From NCBI RefSeq assembly GCF_030269605.1, contig NZ_BSTQ01000014.1:186001-250000 (forward strand): a DNA stretch of 64,000 bases, read 5' to 3'. Source of the DNA: Lentzea sp. NBRC 105346. Its GTDB lineage: Bacteria > Actinomycetota > Actinomycetes > Mycobacteriales > Pseudonocardiaceae. Made by a program: the position numbers and the translations under genes. Below are positions 16,266-25,203 of this stretch, in pieces (position 1 is the first letter of the stretch; each line of letters begins with the position of its first letter). Below the pieces are notes generated by a model. That model saw only the letters and a program-made list of their open reading frames with translations. It did no database searches and was not told where the DNA came from.

Positions 16266-16970
16266 GTGACGATCAATCGGCGCCTGCTGCTCGGCGGCTT
16301 CGGGGTGCTCGGTGCCGGGGCCGTCGCGGGCGCTCTGTCGGTGCCCGGTCGCCGGGTCCTGGGGTGGACCGGGCCCGACGGTGTGGTCCCTTCCGTCGAC
16401 CCCGCTCCCGTCTCGTGGCAGCCGTGGGGTGCGGTGATCGGGTCTGGTCCCGCGGTTCTGGCGTTGCACGGGCGGGGCGGGTCCGCGCAGTGGTGGATCG
16501 ACATGGGGCTGCCGCGGTTCCTCGCCGCGAGCGGCGGTGGGTTCTCGATGGTCGCGGTCAACGGTTCGGAGAAGTACTGGGTGGACTTGGAGCTGCCGTC
16601 GCCGGTGGTGGCCGCGCTGGGGATCTCCATGGGCGGCTTCGGGGTACTCGACCTCGCCACCCGGCAGCCATTAAAAGCCGTGGCCGCGATCAGCCCGGCG
16701 CTGTTCCCGTCGTGGGAGGACGCGGATCGGATCAAGGGCTTCGCGTCGCGGGACGTGTGGGAGGCGCACGAGCCGTTGCGCCACACCGAAGCCATCTCGG
16801 CACCCGTGGGGGTGTGGTGCGGCCGCGAGGATCCGTTCCACGATCCCGCGGTCGACTTGGCGACCGCGGTGAACGCCCAGGTGCGGTCGTTCGACCACGG
16901 CGCGCACGACGGTGGCTACTGGCAGCGCGTCCTGCCGGAAGCGTTGACCTTCATTCGGTCCCGGCTCTGA
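16266..16970 (+). CDS. Twin-arginine-leader alpha/beta hydrolase (esterase-like), shortened
   Basis: 234 residues from GTG 16266. The N-terminus TINRRLLLGGFGVLGAG is a twin-arginine-type leader with hydrophobic helix, so the protein is probably exported or membrane-tethered. Nucleophile elbow LGISMGGFG (Ser), acid in GREDPFHDP and His in DHGAHDGGYW complete a serine hydrolase triad. Compared with esterase-D-like relatives as I know them, the stretch between the Trp-Val after VNGSEKYW and the nucleophile elbow looks about 20-25 residues short, so a helix may be missing. It is convergent with the NLR gene, with the last 20 bases overlapping. Confidence 0.75.
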   Translation: MTINRRLLLGGFGVLGAGAVAGALSVPGRRVLGWTGPDGVVPSVDPAPVSWQPWGAVIGSGPAVLALHGRGGSAQWWIDMGLPRFLAASGGGFSMVAVNGSEKYWVDLELPSPVVAALGISMGGFGVLDLATRQPLKAVAAISPALFPSWEDADRIKGFASRDVWEAHEPLRHTEAISAPVGVWCGREDPFHDPAVDLATAVNAQVRSFDHGAHDGGYWQRVLPEALTFIRSRL

Positions 16971-18906
16971 GCTGGGCCACATATGCCTCGAAGCCGGCGA
17001 TCTGTGGTGAGTCGACCGCTCGAAAGGCGTCGAGCGCGGCCGCCCAGGCCTGCTCCGCCTCGGCCACCCGCCCGAGATCACGCAGAGCGTGTCCCAGGTT
17101 GAGCCGGACGTGTCCCTCGGCGGCCAGGTCACCGAAGGTGCGGCACGTGGTCAACGCGTCCTCCAGGCACAGCACGGCCACCTGTGGCCTGCCCATCAGG
17201 ACGTAGGCGAGGCCCAACTGGTTGCGGGTGCTCACGCCGTGATGCGAGTCCAGGCCGAACCGTCGTTCCATCCGCAACGCCTCTTCGAGGAAGCGGGACG
17301 CTTCCTCCGGCCGGCCCTGGTCGAGGTGGATGGTGCCGAGATTCCCGAAGAACACGCACAACGTGTGACCGTCGCGGCGTTCCAGCGCTTCCGTGATTCC
17401 GGCGTGCAGCAGTGTGATGGCGTCATCGATCCGGCCGCTGCGCATCAACACCGCCGCGAGCGCACCGACCGCCGTGAACCCGACGTCGGGGAACTCGTGG
17501 TCCATCGCCAGCTTCCACGCCTTCATCAACGCCGCGTACGCGGGGGCCAGTTGCTCGATCGCGAACTGGGCCATGCCCTGTTGGGTCAGCGCCTCGGCCT
17601 CCGCGCGAGCGTCGCCGACCGCCCGTGCGGACGACATGGCCACCGCGCTGATGTCCAGCCATTCGGAGATGTGCGACCTGATGCGGAGATAGAAGTACGA
17701 CCAGCGGGCCACATTGATCGCGCCGTCGTGCCGGTCGGTCGCGTTGGCGAGCGACGCCGTGCTGATCAGGTTCTGCCGGTTGGTGTCGAACCAGTCCAGT
17801 GCGGCGGCCCGGTCCGCTTCGTCGGCCGGCGAGTCCAAGCGCCGGCCCGTCAGGATGCTCTGGCCGGAGAAGTACAGGACGAGGCGGTCGAGCGCGGCCT
17901 CGCGGTCCGCGGGCGGCTCCTCGGCCAGGCGGCCCTTCGCGTAGATCCGCACGAGGTCGTGGAAGCGGTATCCGGGCTCCAGCAGGTGGGCCGTGCGCAG
18001 CTCCCGGAGCGTCTTGCGGGTCGGCTCCAACGGGACGTGCGACATCATCGCGGCGCACTCGACCGAGATGTGGTCACCGGGGTGCAGCGCGAGCAGCCGG
18101 AACAGTCGTCGCTGCTCCGCGGTGAGCCAGTCGTAGGACAGGTCGAACGCGGCGCGCACGGCTCGGTCGCCGTCGTCGAGGAGATCGAGCCGGTCACGGG
18201 CCGCACGCAGCCGGACGACCCATTCGGCGATGGGCTGTTCCGGTTCGGCGGTCAGCAGCGCGGCCATGATGCACAGCGCGAGCGGCAGCCACCCGCACAG
18301 CTCGGCCAGCTCCGCGTCGGGCACCAGGGTGAGCGCGGCCTCCCGGCTCAGGACGTCGAGTTCCAGGTGATCGGCGCCGTCCAGCCCGACGAGCTTGTGC
18401 CTGCTGGTGACGATCACCCGGTGCTTCGCGGGCAGCAGCGGCCGGACCTGTGCGGCCGACGAGGCGTTGTCCAGCACGACGAGCATCGGCTCGCGGCGGG
18501 CCGTTGCCGAGCGGTACAGGGCGGCTTTGTCGGCTTCCTCCGGCGGGATGTCCTCACCCCGGATGCCGAGCGCTCGCAGGAACGACTCCAGCGCCCGGCC
18601 CGGCTCGACCCGCCGGTCGCGGTCGTAGCCCTGCAGGTCGACGAACAGGTACCCGCCCGGATGCGGGGTGGTGTGGGCGAAGTGGAGCACCAGCTCCGTC
18701 TTGCCGACGCCGGCGAGCCCCGAGACGACGGTGAGCTCACCGGACTCCCGCAGCCGGTCCAGGTCGGCGGCACGTCCGGTGAACGTGGGACTGCACCGGG
18801 GTATGCCGTCGAGCGCGGTCGGCGCGGCCGGTGGGAGGTGCACCGATCCGATGGAGCCGGCCTGGACGAACGAACCGTAGTTGTCGCCGGTGAACTCGTT
18901 GGTCAC
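16951..18906 (-). CDS. NLR-like NB-ARC/TPR STAND ATPase with RHIM-like N-terminus (1)
   Basis: 651 residues from GTG 18906, chosen because the paralogue at 21336-23279 begins at the same place. Residues 1-20 hold FTGDNYGSFVQAGSIGSV, with a V-Q-A-G core like RHIM-type amyloid signalling motifs. NB-ARC domain: Walker A GLAGVGKTEL, Walker B MLVVLDNAS, sensor VIVTSRH, GLPL-like GWLPLAL. The winged-helix/arm region is followed by about seven TPR-like repeats to the end. No DNA-binding domain. Such proteins sense a trigger through the repeats and signal through the N-terminus. The effector is not adjacent. Confidence 0.85.
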   Translation of the reverse strand: MTNEFTGDNYGSFVQAGSIGSVHLPPAAPTALDGIPRCSPTFTGRAADLDRLRESGELTVVSGLAGVGKTELVLHFAHTTPHPGGYLFVDLQGYDRDRRVEPGRALESFLRALGIRGEDIPPEEADKAALYRSATARREPMLVVLDNASSAAQVRPLLPAKHRVIVTSRHKLVGLDGADHLELDVLSREAALTLVPDAELAELCGWLPLALCIMAALLTAEPEQPIAEWVVRLRAARDRLDLLDDGDRAVRAAFDLSYDWLTAEQRRLFRLLALHPGDHISVECAAMMSHVPLEPTRKTLRELRTAHLLEPGYRFHDLVRIYAKGRLAEEPPADREAALDRLVLYFSGQSILTGRRLDSPADEADRAAALDWFDTNRQNLISTASLANATDRHDGAINVARWSYFYLRIRSHISEWLDISAVAMSSARAVGDARAEAEALTQQGMAQFAIEQLAPAYAALMKAWKLAMDHEFPDVGFTAVGALAAVLMRSGRIDDAITLLHAGITEALERRDGHTLCVFFGNLGTIHLDQGRPEEASRFLEEALRMERRFGLDSHHGVSTRNQLGLAYVLMGRPQVAVLCLEDALTTCRTFGDLAAEGHVRLNLGHALRDLGRVAEAEQAWAAALDAFRAVDSPQIAGFEAYVAQLRAGTE

Positions 18907-18974
18907 GGCCGGTGTATCGCACGGCGAGACCAAATGGTTGCGCTGCGCGAGCCGGAAGGAGTCAACTGCGCGGC

Positions 18975-19907
18975 ATGAAGCTGGAGCTCCGCCACCTCCG
19001 CGTCATCTGCGCGATCGCCGAAGCCGGCAGCCTGTCCAAGGCCTCAGCCGTCCTCGGCCTCGCCCAGCCCGCCCTCACCGCGCAGCTGCAACGGCTGGAA
19101 AGCCTGGTCGGCGGCCGGTTGTTCGACCGGGATCGGAGAGGCGCGAGACCCACGGCGCTCGGCGAGCTCGTGCTCGAACGGGCCAAGATCCTGCTGCCCG
19201 CGATCACCCGCCTCGAAGAGGACGTCCAGAAACTGGCGGAGCGACCGGAGCCGGACCGAATCCGCATCGGTGCGGTGAACGGGCCGTTCCTCGGCGGGAT
19301 CGTGCATCGGCTGACCGAGGATCACGCCAACGTCAGCACGCAGGTGTCGTGGTCGGCGGACGAGCTGGCGAGGGGGCTGGACCAGGGCAGGCTCGACTGC
19401 GCGATCATCGGCGTCTGCGGCAACGACACCGCGCCCGAGGGGTGGGTGGAGATCGCGACGGACCCGGTGTTCGTCCTGCTGCCCGAGGAGCACCCGTTCA
19501 GCGGCGACCTCGCGGAGCTGAAGGACATGCAGTGGGCGGCCACACCCGGCGACGGGTGCTTCGGCGACTGCTTCGCGCGGGCGTGCGACGACGCCGGGTT
19601 CACGCCGAAACCGTTGTACGAAGTGGACGTCATGAGCTGCGTCGACCTCGTGCAGGCGGGCAAGGCGGTGGCGTTGTGCCAGCCGACGTTCCGGAAGGCG
19701 GCCGGCCTCGAGGTGCGCCCGATCAACGGGACACCGCTGCGGTGGCGGCACTTCATGGGCAACCCCACCGAGCGGATCATGGGGTACGCGGCTGAAGCCT
19801 ACGTCGAGGCGGCCGAGCGGAACCCCCGATATGTGAGCTGGCTTCTGGATAACCCGGGCTTCGGGGTTATCAACGGATGTTATGACCCAAGCGGTATTAC
19901 CCGCTGA
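18975..19907 (+). CDS. LysR-family transcriptional regulator
   Basis: 310 residues from ATG 18975. N-terminal winged HTH: MKLELRHLRVICAIAEAGSLSKASAVLGLAQPALTAQLQRLE, followed by the linker helix and a substrate-binding (periplasmic-binding-like) domain with QPALTAQ and the GRLFDRDRRGARPT wing. AAGGAG lies 13 bases upstream of the start, a little far, so translation may be weak. It is divergent from the NLR gene with 68 bases between them and lies upstream of the protease on the same strand, either of which it could control. The C-terminus is longer than usual, ending in a Gly/Asn-rich tail (DNPGFGVINGCYD). Confidence 0.88.
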   Translation: MKLELRHLRVICAIAEAGSLSKASAVLGLAQPALTAQLQRLESLVGGRLFDRDRRGARPTALGELVLERAKILLPAITRLEEDVQKLAERPEPDRIRIGAVNGPFLGGIVHRLTEDHANVSTQVSWSADELARGLDQGRLDCAIIGVCGNDTAPEGWVEIATDPVFVLLPEEHPFSGDLAELKDMQWAATPGDGCFGDCFARACDDAGFTPKPLYEVDVMSCVDLVQAGKAVALCQPTFRKAAGLEVRPINGTPLRWRHFMGNPTERIMGYAAEAYVEAAERNPRYVSWLLDNPGFGVINGCYDPSGITR

Positions 19908-19983
19908 CCCGAATGCGGGTTAGCTTCGGACAACCGCTTCCGGAAGCGTGCCCACCCCTGCACTCCTGACAAAGGAGATCGGC

Positions 19984-21339
19984 ATGCTGTACGCAAGAGC
20001 GCTGGCCGCTGCCTGCCTGGCCGCCGCGGTTCTGACCACACCGGCCAACGCTTCGGACGACATGATGTCCGCAGTCCAACGCGACCTCGGGCTGTCCGCC
20101 CAGGAGGCCCAGGCCCGCATCCAGGCCGACAAGCAGGCCAGTGACACCGCGGTCAAGGTCCGCAAGGCCCACTCCGCCATCTACGCCGGATCGTGGATCG
20201 ACAAGGGCCGGCTCCACATCGCACTGACGAGGCAGGTCGACGTCCCCGGCGCGAAGACCACGGTCGTCAAGCGCACCGAGCAGGAACTCGACGCCATCAA
20301 GTCCACTTTGGATGCCAAGCCGAAGAACGAGAACGTCGTCGGCTGGTACGTCGACGTCGCCAGGAACCGCGTCGTGGTGAAGGCCAGGGACCTCGGCGAG
20401 GGCAAGAGGTTCGCGGCGGGCACCGACGCCGAAGTCGTCGTCACCAACGAGCAGCCGCGCGCGTTGATCGACGTCATCGGCGGCAACGCGTACTACATCA
20501 ACGGCAACACCCGGTGCAGCGTCGGCTTCTCGGTCAGCGGCGGGTTCGTCACGGCCGGCCACTGCGGAACGAGCGGCGCGACGACGACCCAGCCGTCCGG
20601 CACGTTCCGCGGCAGCAGCTTCCCCGGCAACGACTACGCGTGGGTGCAGGTCGCCTCGGGCAACACGCCGCAGCCGCTGGTGAACAACTACGCGGGCGGC
20701 AACGTCACCATCGCCGGCTCGCAGGACGCGCCGGTCGGCTCGACGGTCTGCCGGTCGGGCTCCACGACGGGCTGGCACTGCGGCACCATCCAGGCGCGCA
20801 ACGCCAGCGTCACCTACCCGCAGGGCACGGTCAACGGGCTGATCCAGACGACCGTGTGCGCCGAGCCCGGCGACTCCGGCGGTTCGCTCGTCGCGGGCGA
20901 CCAGGCGCAGGGCGTCACGTCCGGCGGCTCCGGCAACTGCTCGTCCGGCGGCACCACGTACTTCCAGCCCGTCAACGAGATCCTGCAGGCGTACGGCCTC
21001 ACGCTGCTCACCTCCGGCGGCGGTGGCGGCGGCTGCACCGGGCAGAACACCTACAACGGCTCCGTCAGCCAGGGCGGGTCGTCGTACCAGCCCAACGGCA
21101 GCTACTACTACTCCGGCTCGTCCGGCACGCACAGTGGCTGCCTGACCGGGCCGTCGGGCACCGACTTCGACCTCTACCTGCAGAAGTGGAACGGCAGTGC
21201 GTGGACCACGGTCGCCTCGGCCGAGTCGTCGAGCTCGTCCGAGACGATCAGCTACAGCGGCACGGCCGGGTACTACACCTGGCAGGTCTACGCCTACAGC
21301 GGTTCGGGCAGCTACACGCTGAAGACCAGCAACCCCTAG
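19984..21339 (+). CDS. Secreted alpha-lytic/streptogrisin-type serine protease with C-terminal binding domain
   Basis: 451 residues from ATG 19984 with a perfect AAAGGAG RBS. Residues 1-24 are a signal peptide. About 25-160 are an alpha-lytic-protease-type propeptide. The mature S1E protease begins near IDVIGGNAYYI (162) with His193 (TAGHCG), Asp217 (NDYAW) and Ser298 (GDSGGS), and paired Cys. A Gly-rich linker (about 346-352) leads to a roughly 100-residue Ser/Gly/Tyr-rich domain of the PPC type (FDLYLQKWNG, YTWQVYAYSGSGSYTL), probably for substrate binding. Secreted endopeptidase. Its TAG shares the palindrome CTAG with the stop of the convergent NLR gene. Confidence 0.93.
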   Translation: MLYARALAAACLAAAVLTTPANASDDMMSAVQRDLGLSAQEAQARIQADKQASDTAVKVRKAHSAIYAGSWIDKGRLHIALTRQVDVPGAKTTVVKRTEQELDAIKSTLDAKPKNENVVGWYVDVARNRVVVKARDLGEGKRFAAGTDAEVVVTNEQPRALIDVIGGNAYYINGNTRCSVGFSVSGGFVTAGHCGTSGATTTQPSGTFRGSSFPGNDYAWVQVASGNTPQPLVNNYAGGNVTIAGSQDAPVGSTVCRSGSTTGWHCGTIQARNASVTYPQGTVNGLIQTTVCAEPGDSGGSLVAGDQAQGVTSGGSGNCSSGGTTYFQPVNEILQAYGLTLLTSGGGGGGCTGQNTYNGSVSQGGSSYQPNGSYYYSGSSGTHSGCLTGPSGTDFDLYLQKWNGSAWTTVASAESSSSSETISYSGTAGYYTWQVYAYSGSGSYTLKTSNP

Positions 21340-23279
21340 CCCTTACCACGCAGGAGGTCGAGCGCGGCGCGAACGCGTTCCACCTCCTGCGTGGCACCGG
21401 CTTTCTCGAGCACCTTCACAGCGAACGTCCAAGTCCGTGCGGCCGCATCGACCGCGCCCACATGCCGATGGACGAGGCCCATGTTGTACAGCCCCTGGCC
21501 GGCGCGCAGGAGGTCCTCGAAATCCATTTTGATGCGCACGGAATCGGCGAATGCGTCGAAGGCCTCGGCAAAGTCCTGACGGGTGTAGTAAGCCGTACCG
21601 AGATCGTTGAGCAGCAGGCCTTCGGTGTGCCGGTCCCCGATCTCCCGAAATATCGTCACCGCGCTCGAGAGACACGCGATCGCCTCGTCGAGTCGGTGCA
21701 GCCCGTGGTAGGCGCACCCCAGACTGGCGAGTGTCAGGCCTTCCGAACGCCGGTCATCCAGCTCCCGGTCGATCACAGCACACCGTTCAAGGCACGCGAC
21801 GGCGTCGTCGAAGCGCCCCATCTTCGTGTAGAGGTCACCGAGGCCGTGCAACGCGAGGTCCTCCCAAGCACGATCACCGAAGCGGGAAGCCAGCTCGAGA
21901 GCGCTGCGCAAGCAGGAGATGGCTTCGTCGAAGGACTTCAGCTCGCGATGGGCGTCACCAAGACTCTTCAACGCCTTGAACTCCGCCACCTTGTCATCGT
22001 GCGCGCGTGCCGACACGAGCACGTGTTCCATGACTGTTCTCAGATCGCGCCAGCCTGACGCGAAGTAGAGATAGCGCACCAGCAGGAAACCGAGGTGGTG
22101 CCCCAGCTCGTGATTTCCGGTGGCCGTCGCCATGCCGACAGCCGCGACGACGCCGACATGGTGACGATTGACGGCCGGCAGCCGACTCAGGTCGTCCCTC
22201 ACCGCTTCCATCATCACGACGTAGCTGCTCAGCAGCCGTTTGACGGCCGTGTCGCGGTCCGCGGCGGGCTCATCGGACAGGCATCTGCGTGCGAAAAGAC
22301 GTACGAGGTCGTGGAACCGGTACCAGTCGGCCGTCACACCGTTTTCCAGCAGATGCGCACGCCGGAGCTCACGGAACAGTGAGCGGACGCGTTCCGGCGG
22401 CAAGTCCACCAGCCACCTCACCGTGTGCAGGTCGAACTCGTCGCCGGGATGAAGCGCGAGGAGCCGGAACAGCCGCTGCTGGTCGGGAGTCAGTGAGCCG
22501 TAGGAGAGCTCGAAGGCGGCGTACACCGGTGGACGGTCCCCGTCGTCGATGACGTCGAGCCGGTCCCGCGCTCCCCGCAGTTCCGCCGCCCAGTCGGCAC
22601 GCGGATCGGTGACCATCAGCGCCCTCATGATCTGGAGAGCCAGCGGCAGCCCGCCGCAGAGCCGCGCCAGCTCGGCGTCACCCACCAGAGTCGCCGCTTC
22701 GGGCTCGTCGAGCACGTCGAGCTCGACGTGGCGCGCGCCGTCGAGGCCGGACAGCAGATGACGACTTGTGACCATCACGCGGTGTCCCGGCCTGCCGGGT
22801 AAGAGCGGTCGAACCTGGTCGGCGGACCTGGCGTTGTCGAGCACGATCAGCATGCGGGGTTGCCCGGTCAGGATCGAGCGATACAGCGCCGCCCGTTCGT
22901 CCTCCGCCGGTGGGATCTCCGAAACGCCCAGGGCCCGCAGAAACGACTCCAGGGCATCGCCGGGGAGCACGCGCAGCTTGTCGTCGTAGCCCTGGAGGTT
23001 CTTGAACAGAACGCCACCCAGGAACCGTTCCTCCGCGAGCGCGGCGTGCGCCGCGTGCAGGACGAGCTCCGACTTGCCCACCCCGGCGAGCCCGGACACG
23101 ACGGTGAAGTCCTCGTCCCGCAGGACGAGCAGCTCGGCGTCCCGGCCGACGAACGCCGGCGTCGCGGGTGGCAGGCCTGCCAGCGCTTTCGGCGACGGCG
23201 CGGCGTGGAGCTCGACCTTGTCGATGTGCCCGGCTTGGACCACCTGGCCGTGGTTGTGCCCGGTGAAACGGTTGTCCAT
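21336..23279 (-). CDS. NLR-like NB-ARC/TPR STAND ATPase with RHIM-like N-terminus (2)
   Basis: 647 residues. Paralogue of the protein at 16951-18906. It starts MDNRFTGHNHGQVVQAGHID with the same V-Q-A-G core. NB-ARC: Walker A GLAGVGKSEL, Walker B MLIVLDNAR, VMVTSRH, GGLPLAL. A winged-helix region (LFRLLALHPGDEFD) and six or more TPRs (for example GLGDLYTKMGRFDDA, SLGCAYHGLHRLDEA) follow. It follows a methyltransferase gene by 10 bases, so they are probably co-transcribed. Stop codon overlaps that of the convergent protease (CTAG, 21336-21339). Likely a sensor/defence or developmental switch; no effector domain is fused. Confidence 0.87.
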   Translation of the reverse strand: MDNRFTGHNHGQVVQAGHIDKVELHAAPSPKALAGLPPATPAFVGRDAELLVLRDEDFTVVSGLAGVGKSELVLHAAHAALAEERFLGGVLFKNLQGYDDKLRVLPGDALESFLRALGVSEIPPAEDERAALYRSILTGQPRMLIVLDNARSADQVRPLLPGRPGHRVMVTSRHLLSGLDGARHVELDVLDEPEAATLVGDAELARLCGGLPLALQIMRALMVTDPRADWAAELRGARDRLDVIDDGDRPPVYAAFELSYGSLTPDQQRLFRLLALHPGDEFDLHTVRWLVDLPPERVRSLFRELRRAHLLENGVTADWYRFHDLVRLFARRCLSDEPAADRDTAVKRLLSSYVVMMEAVRDDLSRLPAVNRHHVGVVAAVGMATATGNHELGHHLGFLLVRYLYFASGWRDLRTVMEHVLVSARAHDDKVAEFKALKSLGDAHRELKSFDEAISCLRSALELASRFGDRAWEDLALHGLGDLYTKMGRFDDAVACLERCAVIDRELDDRRSEGLTLASLGCAYHGLHRLDEAIACLSSAVTIFREIGDRHTEGLLLNDLGTAYYTRQDFAEAFDAFADSVRIKMDFEDLLRAGQGLYNMGLVHRHVGAVDAAARTWTFAVKVLEKAGATQEVERVRAALDLLRGKG

Positions 23280-23289
23280 GTGACTGGTT

Positions 23290-23910
23290 CTACTGCCTGG
23301 TGAACTCCGCGAGCCAGCGGTCTTCGGTGCGGCGGATCGACACGGCCCGGAGGCCGTCGGTCGCGAACGACTCGACCTCGGTCGCCGTCAGCGGCCACGG
23401 CGGGCCGTCCGGGATGGGCGAGTCGTCGTCGCGCGCGCCGCCCATCACCAGCAGGGTGCTCTTGACGAGGCGGGCGACCTGGCCGATCGCCTCGGGGTGC
23501 AGCTCGATGGGCAGCGACTGCACGGTCAGGCTCTCCACGACGAGGTCGAACGCGTGGTGCCACTCGGCGGGCGGGGCGAGCAGGTCCGCGACGCGGTAGT
23601 CGACCGGCGAGTCGGGGAAGCGTTGCCGGACCGTGTCGATCGCGGTGGGGGAGATGTCGAACGCTGTGACTGCGAAACCCTTGCGCGCCAAGAACTCCGA
23701 GTCACGCCCGTAGCCGCAGCCGACCACCAGCGCGGTCCGGCCGGTGCCGTCGACGTCGCGCGCCCACTCCGGAAGCAGGGCGAACGGTTCCGGCCTGTCC
23801 CACGGCACCTCGGCGTTGCCCTGCGCGGCCTGGGCGTAGAGCTGCTCGAACCAGCCGGTCGGGCTCGAGTTCGCGGCGAGGTTGCGGGTGTGCTCATCGG
23901 GATCGACCAT
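23290..23910 (-). CDS. Class I SAM-dependent methyltransferase (TPMT-like)
   Basis: 206 residues from ATG 23910; the open frame continues upstream but MVDPDEHTRN follows an AGAGGAG RBS. SAM-binding motif I is VVGCGYGRDSEFLA, with acidic loop AFDISPTAID and motif DYRVADLL. The opening WFEQLYAQAAQGNAEVPWDRPEP resembles thiopurine/tellurite-type methyltransferases, which methylate small molecules. It lies 10 bases upstream of the second NLR-like gene on the same strand. A functional link is possible but unproven. Confidence 0.82.
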   Translation of the reverse strand: MVDPDEHTRNLAANSSPTGWFEQLYAQAAQGNAEVPWDRPEPFALLPEWARDVDGTGRTALVVGCGYGRDSEFLARKGFAVTAFDISPTAIDTVRQRFPDSPVDYRVADLLAPPAEWHHAFDLVVESLTVQSLPIELHPEAIGQVARLVKSTLLVMGGARDDDSPIPDGPPWPLTATEVESFATDGLRAVSIRRTEDRWLAEFTRQ

Positions 23911-24016
23911 GCCCCTGTTGTACTCCTCTTCGGACAGTCCCGTACGCGGAAGCCACAGACCCGTCGGCGCAAAAGAGTTGGATCGCCTCGCAGTGTCCGG
24001 GGAACAATCGGGAGCC

Positions 24017-24766
24017 ATGATCGACCACTACCGGGACCTGGTCGAAGCCGACCGGCTGACCAGGTCCATGCACGGGCGCCTCGAATACCTGCGAACCCAG
24101 GAAATCCTGCGTCGCACCCTTCCGTCGCGCGCCACCATCCTCGACGTCGGCGGCGCCACCGGCGTCCACGCGAAGTGGCTGAGCGACGACGGCCACCACG
24201 TGCACCTGGTCGACCCGGTCCCCGAACACGTCGAAGCGGCCCGTGAACAAGGCATCAGCGCGGCGATCGGCGACGCCCGCCGGCTCGGCGAACGCGATGA
24301 CAGCTACGACGTCGTGCTGTTGTTCGGTCCGCTCTACCACCTCACCGGCGCCGCGGACCGGCGCCGGGCGGTGGCCGAGGCGCGGCGCGTCCTGCGCCCA
24401 GGCGGTCAGCTGTTCGCGGCCGGGATCTCCCGTTACCTGACGCTGCTGGAGTTCGGCACCAACGGCCGGCTCGGGCCGGACAACGAGTCCGATGTGGACA
24501 CCGTGATCAGGATCGGTGCCTACAACCGGCACGCCGCGTTCACCGACGCGCACTTCCACACCGGCGACGAGCTGGCGGCCGAGCTGGCGGGGTTCACCGA
24601 CGTCGAGGTGTTCGGCGTCGAGGGACCGGCCTGGCCGACCCTCGACGCCACCGGCAACCCCGGTCACATCGACGCGGCGCTCCGCGCGGCACGCCTGGTC
24701 GAGCAGGATCCGGCGCTGATCCACGCCAGCGCTCACCTCATCGCCCGCGCTACTCGAGGTCGGTGA
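24017..24766 (+). CDS. Class I SAM-dependent methyltransferase
   Basis: 249 residues from ATG 24017 (GGGAG just upstream). Motif I ILDVGGATGVHAKWL, acidic residue in LVDPVPEHVEAA, motif II DVVLLFGPLYHLTG and motif III LRPGGQLFAAGI are intact. The NESDVDTVIRIGAYNRHAAFTDAHFHT segment resembles ubiE/bioC-like small-molecule methyltransferases. Divergent from the other methyltransferase with 106 bases between. Its last 17 bases overlap the convergent ankyrin gene. Confidence 0.85.
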   Translation: MIDHYRDLVEADRLTRSMHGRLEYLRTQEILRRTLPSRATILDVGGATGVHAKWLSDDGHHVHLVDPVPEHVEAAREQGISAAIGDARRLGERDDSYDVVLLFGPLYHLTGAADRRRAVAEARRVLRPGGQLFAAGISRYLTLLEFGTNGRLGPDNESDVDTVIRIGAYNRHAAFTDAHFHTGDELAAELAGFTDVEVFGVEGPAWPTLDATGNPGHIDAALRAARLVEQDPALIHASAHLIARATRGR

Positions 24767-25142
24767 AGAACCGGGCCACGTCGTAGTTCGTGATGAGCCG
24801 GGCCAGCGCGACCGGGGACTGGCCGTACGCGTTGACCCGGTGCGGATCCGCGCCGTGGTCACGCAGCAGTTCGATCAGGTCTCCCCGGCCCTGGGAACTG
24901 GCGACGGCCACGTGCAGTGGGGTGTTGCCGAAGTCGTTGGCCAGGTCGACGGTGGCCCCGTGCTTCAGCAGCACGCGGGCCACCCCGGCGTTGCCGTGGA
25001 GAGCCGCGAAATGCAGCGGGGTGAAACCGTTGCAGTCCTGCAGGTCGAGCTCCGCACCGGCGGCCAGCAGAACCCTGGCTTGTGCGGGTTTTCCTTCGGC
25101 GGCAACGTAATGCAGCTCGGAGCGTCCCAGGCGATCGACCAC
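24750..25142 (-). CDS. Small ankyrin-repeat protein
   Basis: 130 residues from GTG 25142, with TGAGGAG eight bases upstream. Three to four ankyrin repeats fill the whole protein: GRSELHYVAAEGKPAQARVLL, NGFTPLHFAALHGNAGVARVL, FGNTPLHVAVASSQGRGDLIE and a partial YGQSPVALARL. It has no other domain, so it acts by binding a partner protein. Bacterial single-domain ankyrin proteins of this size are often inhibitors or immunity factors. It lies next to the Rhs toxin-immunity pair, separated by a hairpin terminator. Confidence 0.85.
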   Translation of the reverse strand: MVDRLGRSELHYVAAEGKPAQARVLLAAGAELDLQDCNGFTPLHFAALHGNAGVARVLLKHGATVDLANDFGNTPLHVAVASSQGRGDLIELLRDHGADPHRVNAYGQSPVALARLITNYDVARFFTDLE

Positions 25143-25203
25143 GTCGACGTCTCCTCACGCTCCGCGGCGGGCTCTGCATCACTGTCCGGGTTCGTTGCTC
25201 CAT

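Noticed and set aside
19848..19906. Inverted repeats at the end of the LysR-type gene as a terminator
   Set aside because: Stems are only 5-8 bp, lie in coding sequence, and no T-rich tail follows; chance pairs in GC-rich DNA explain them.
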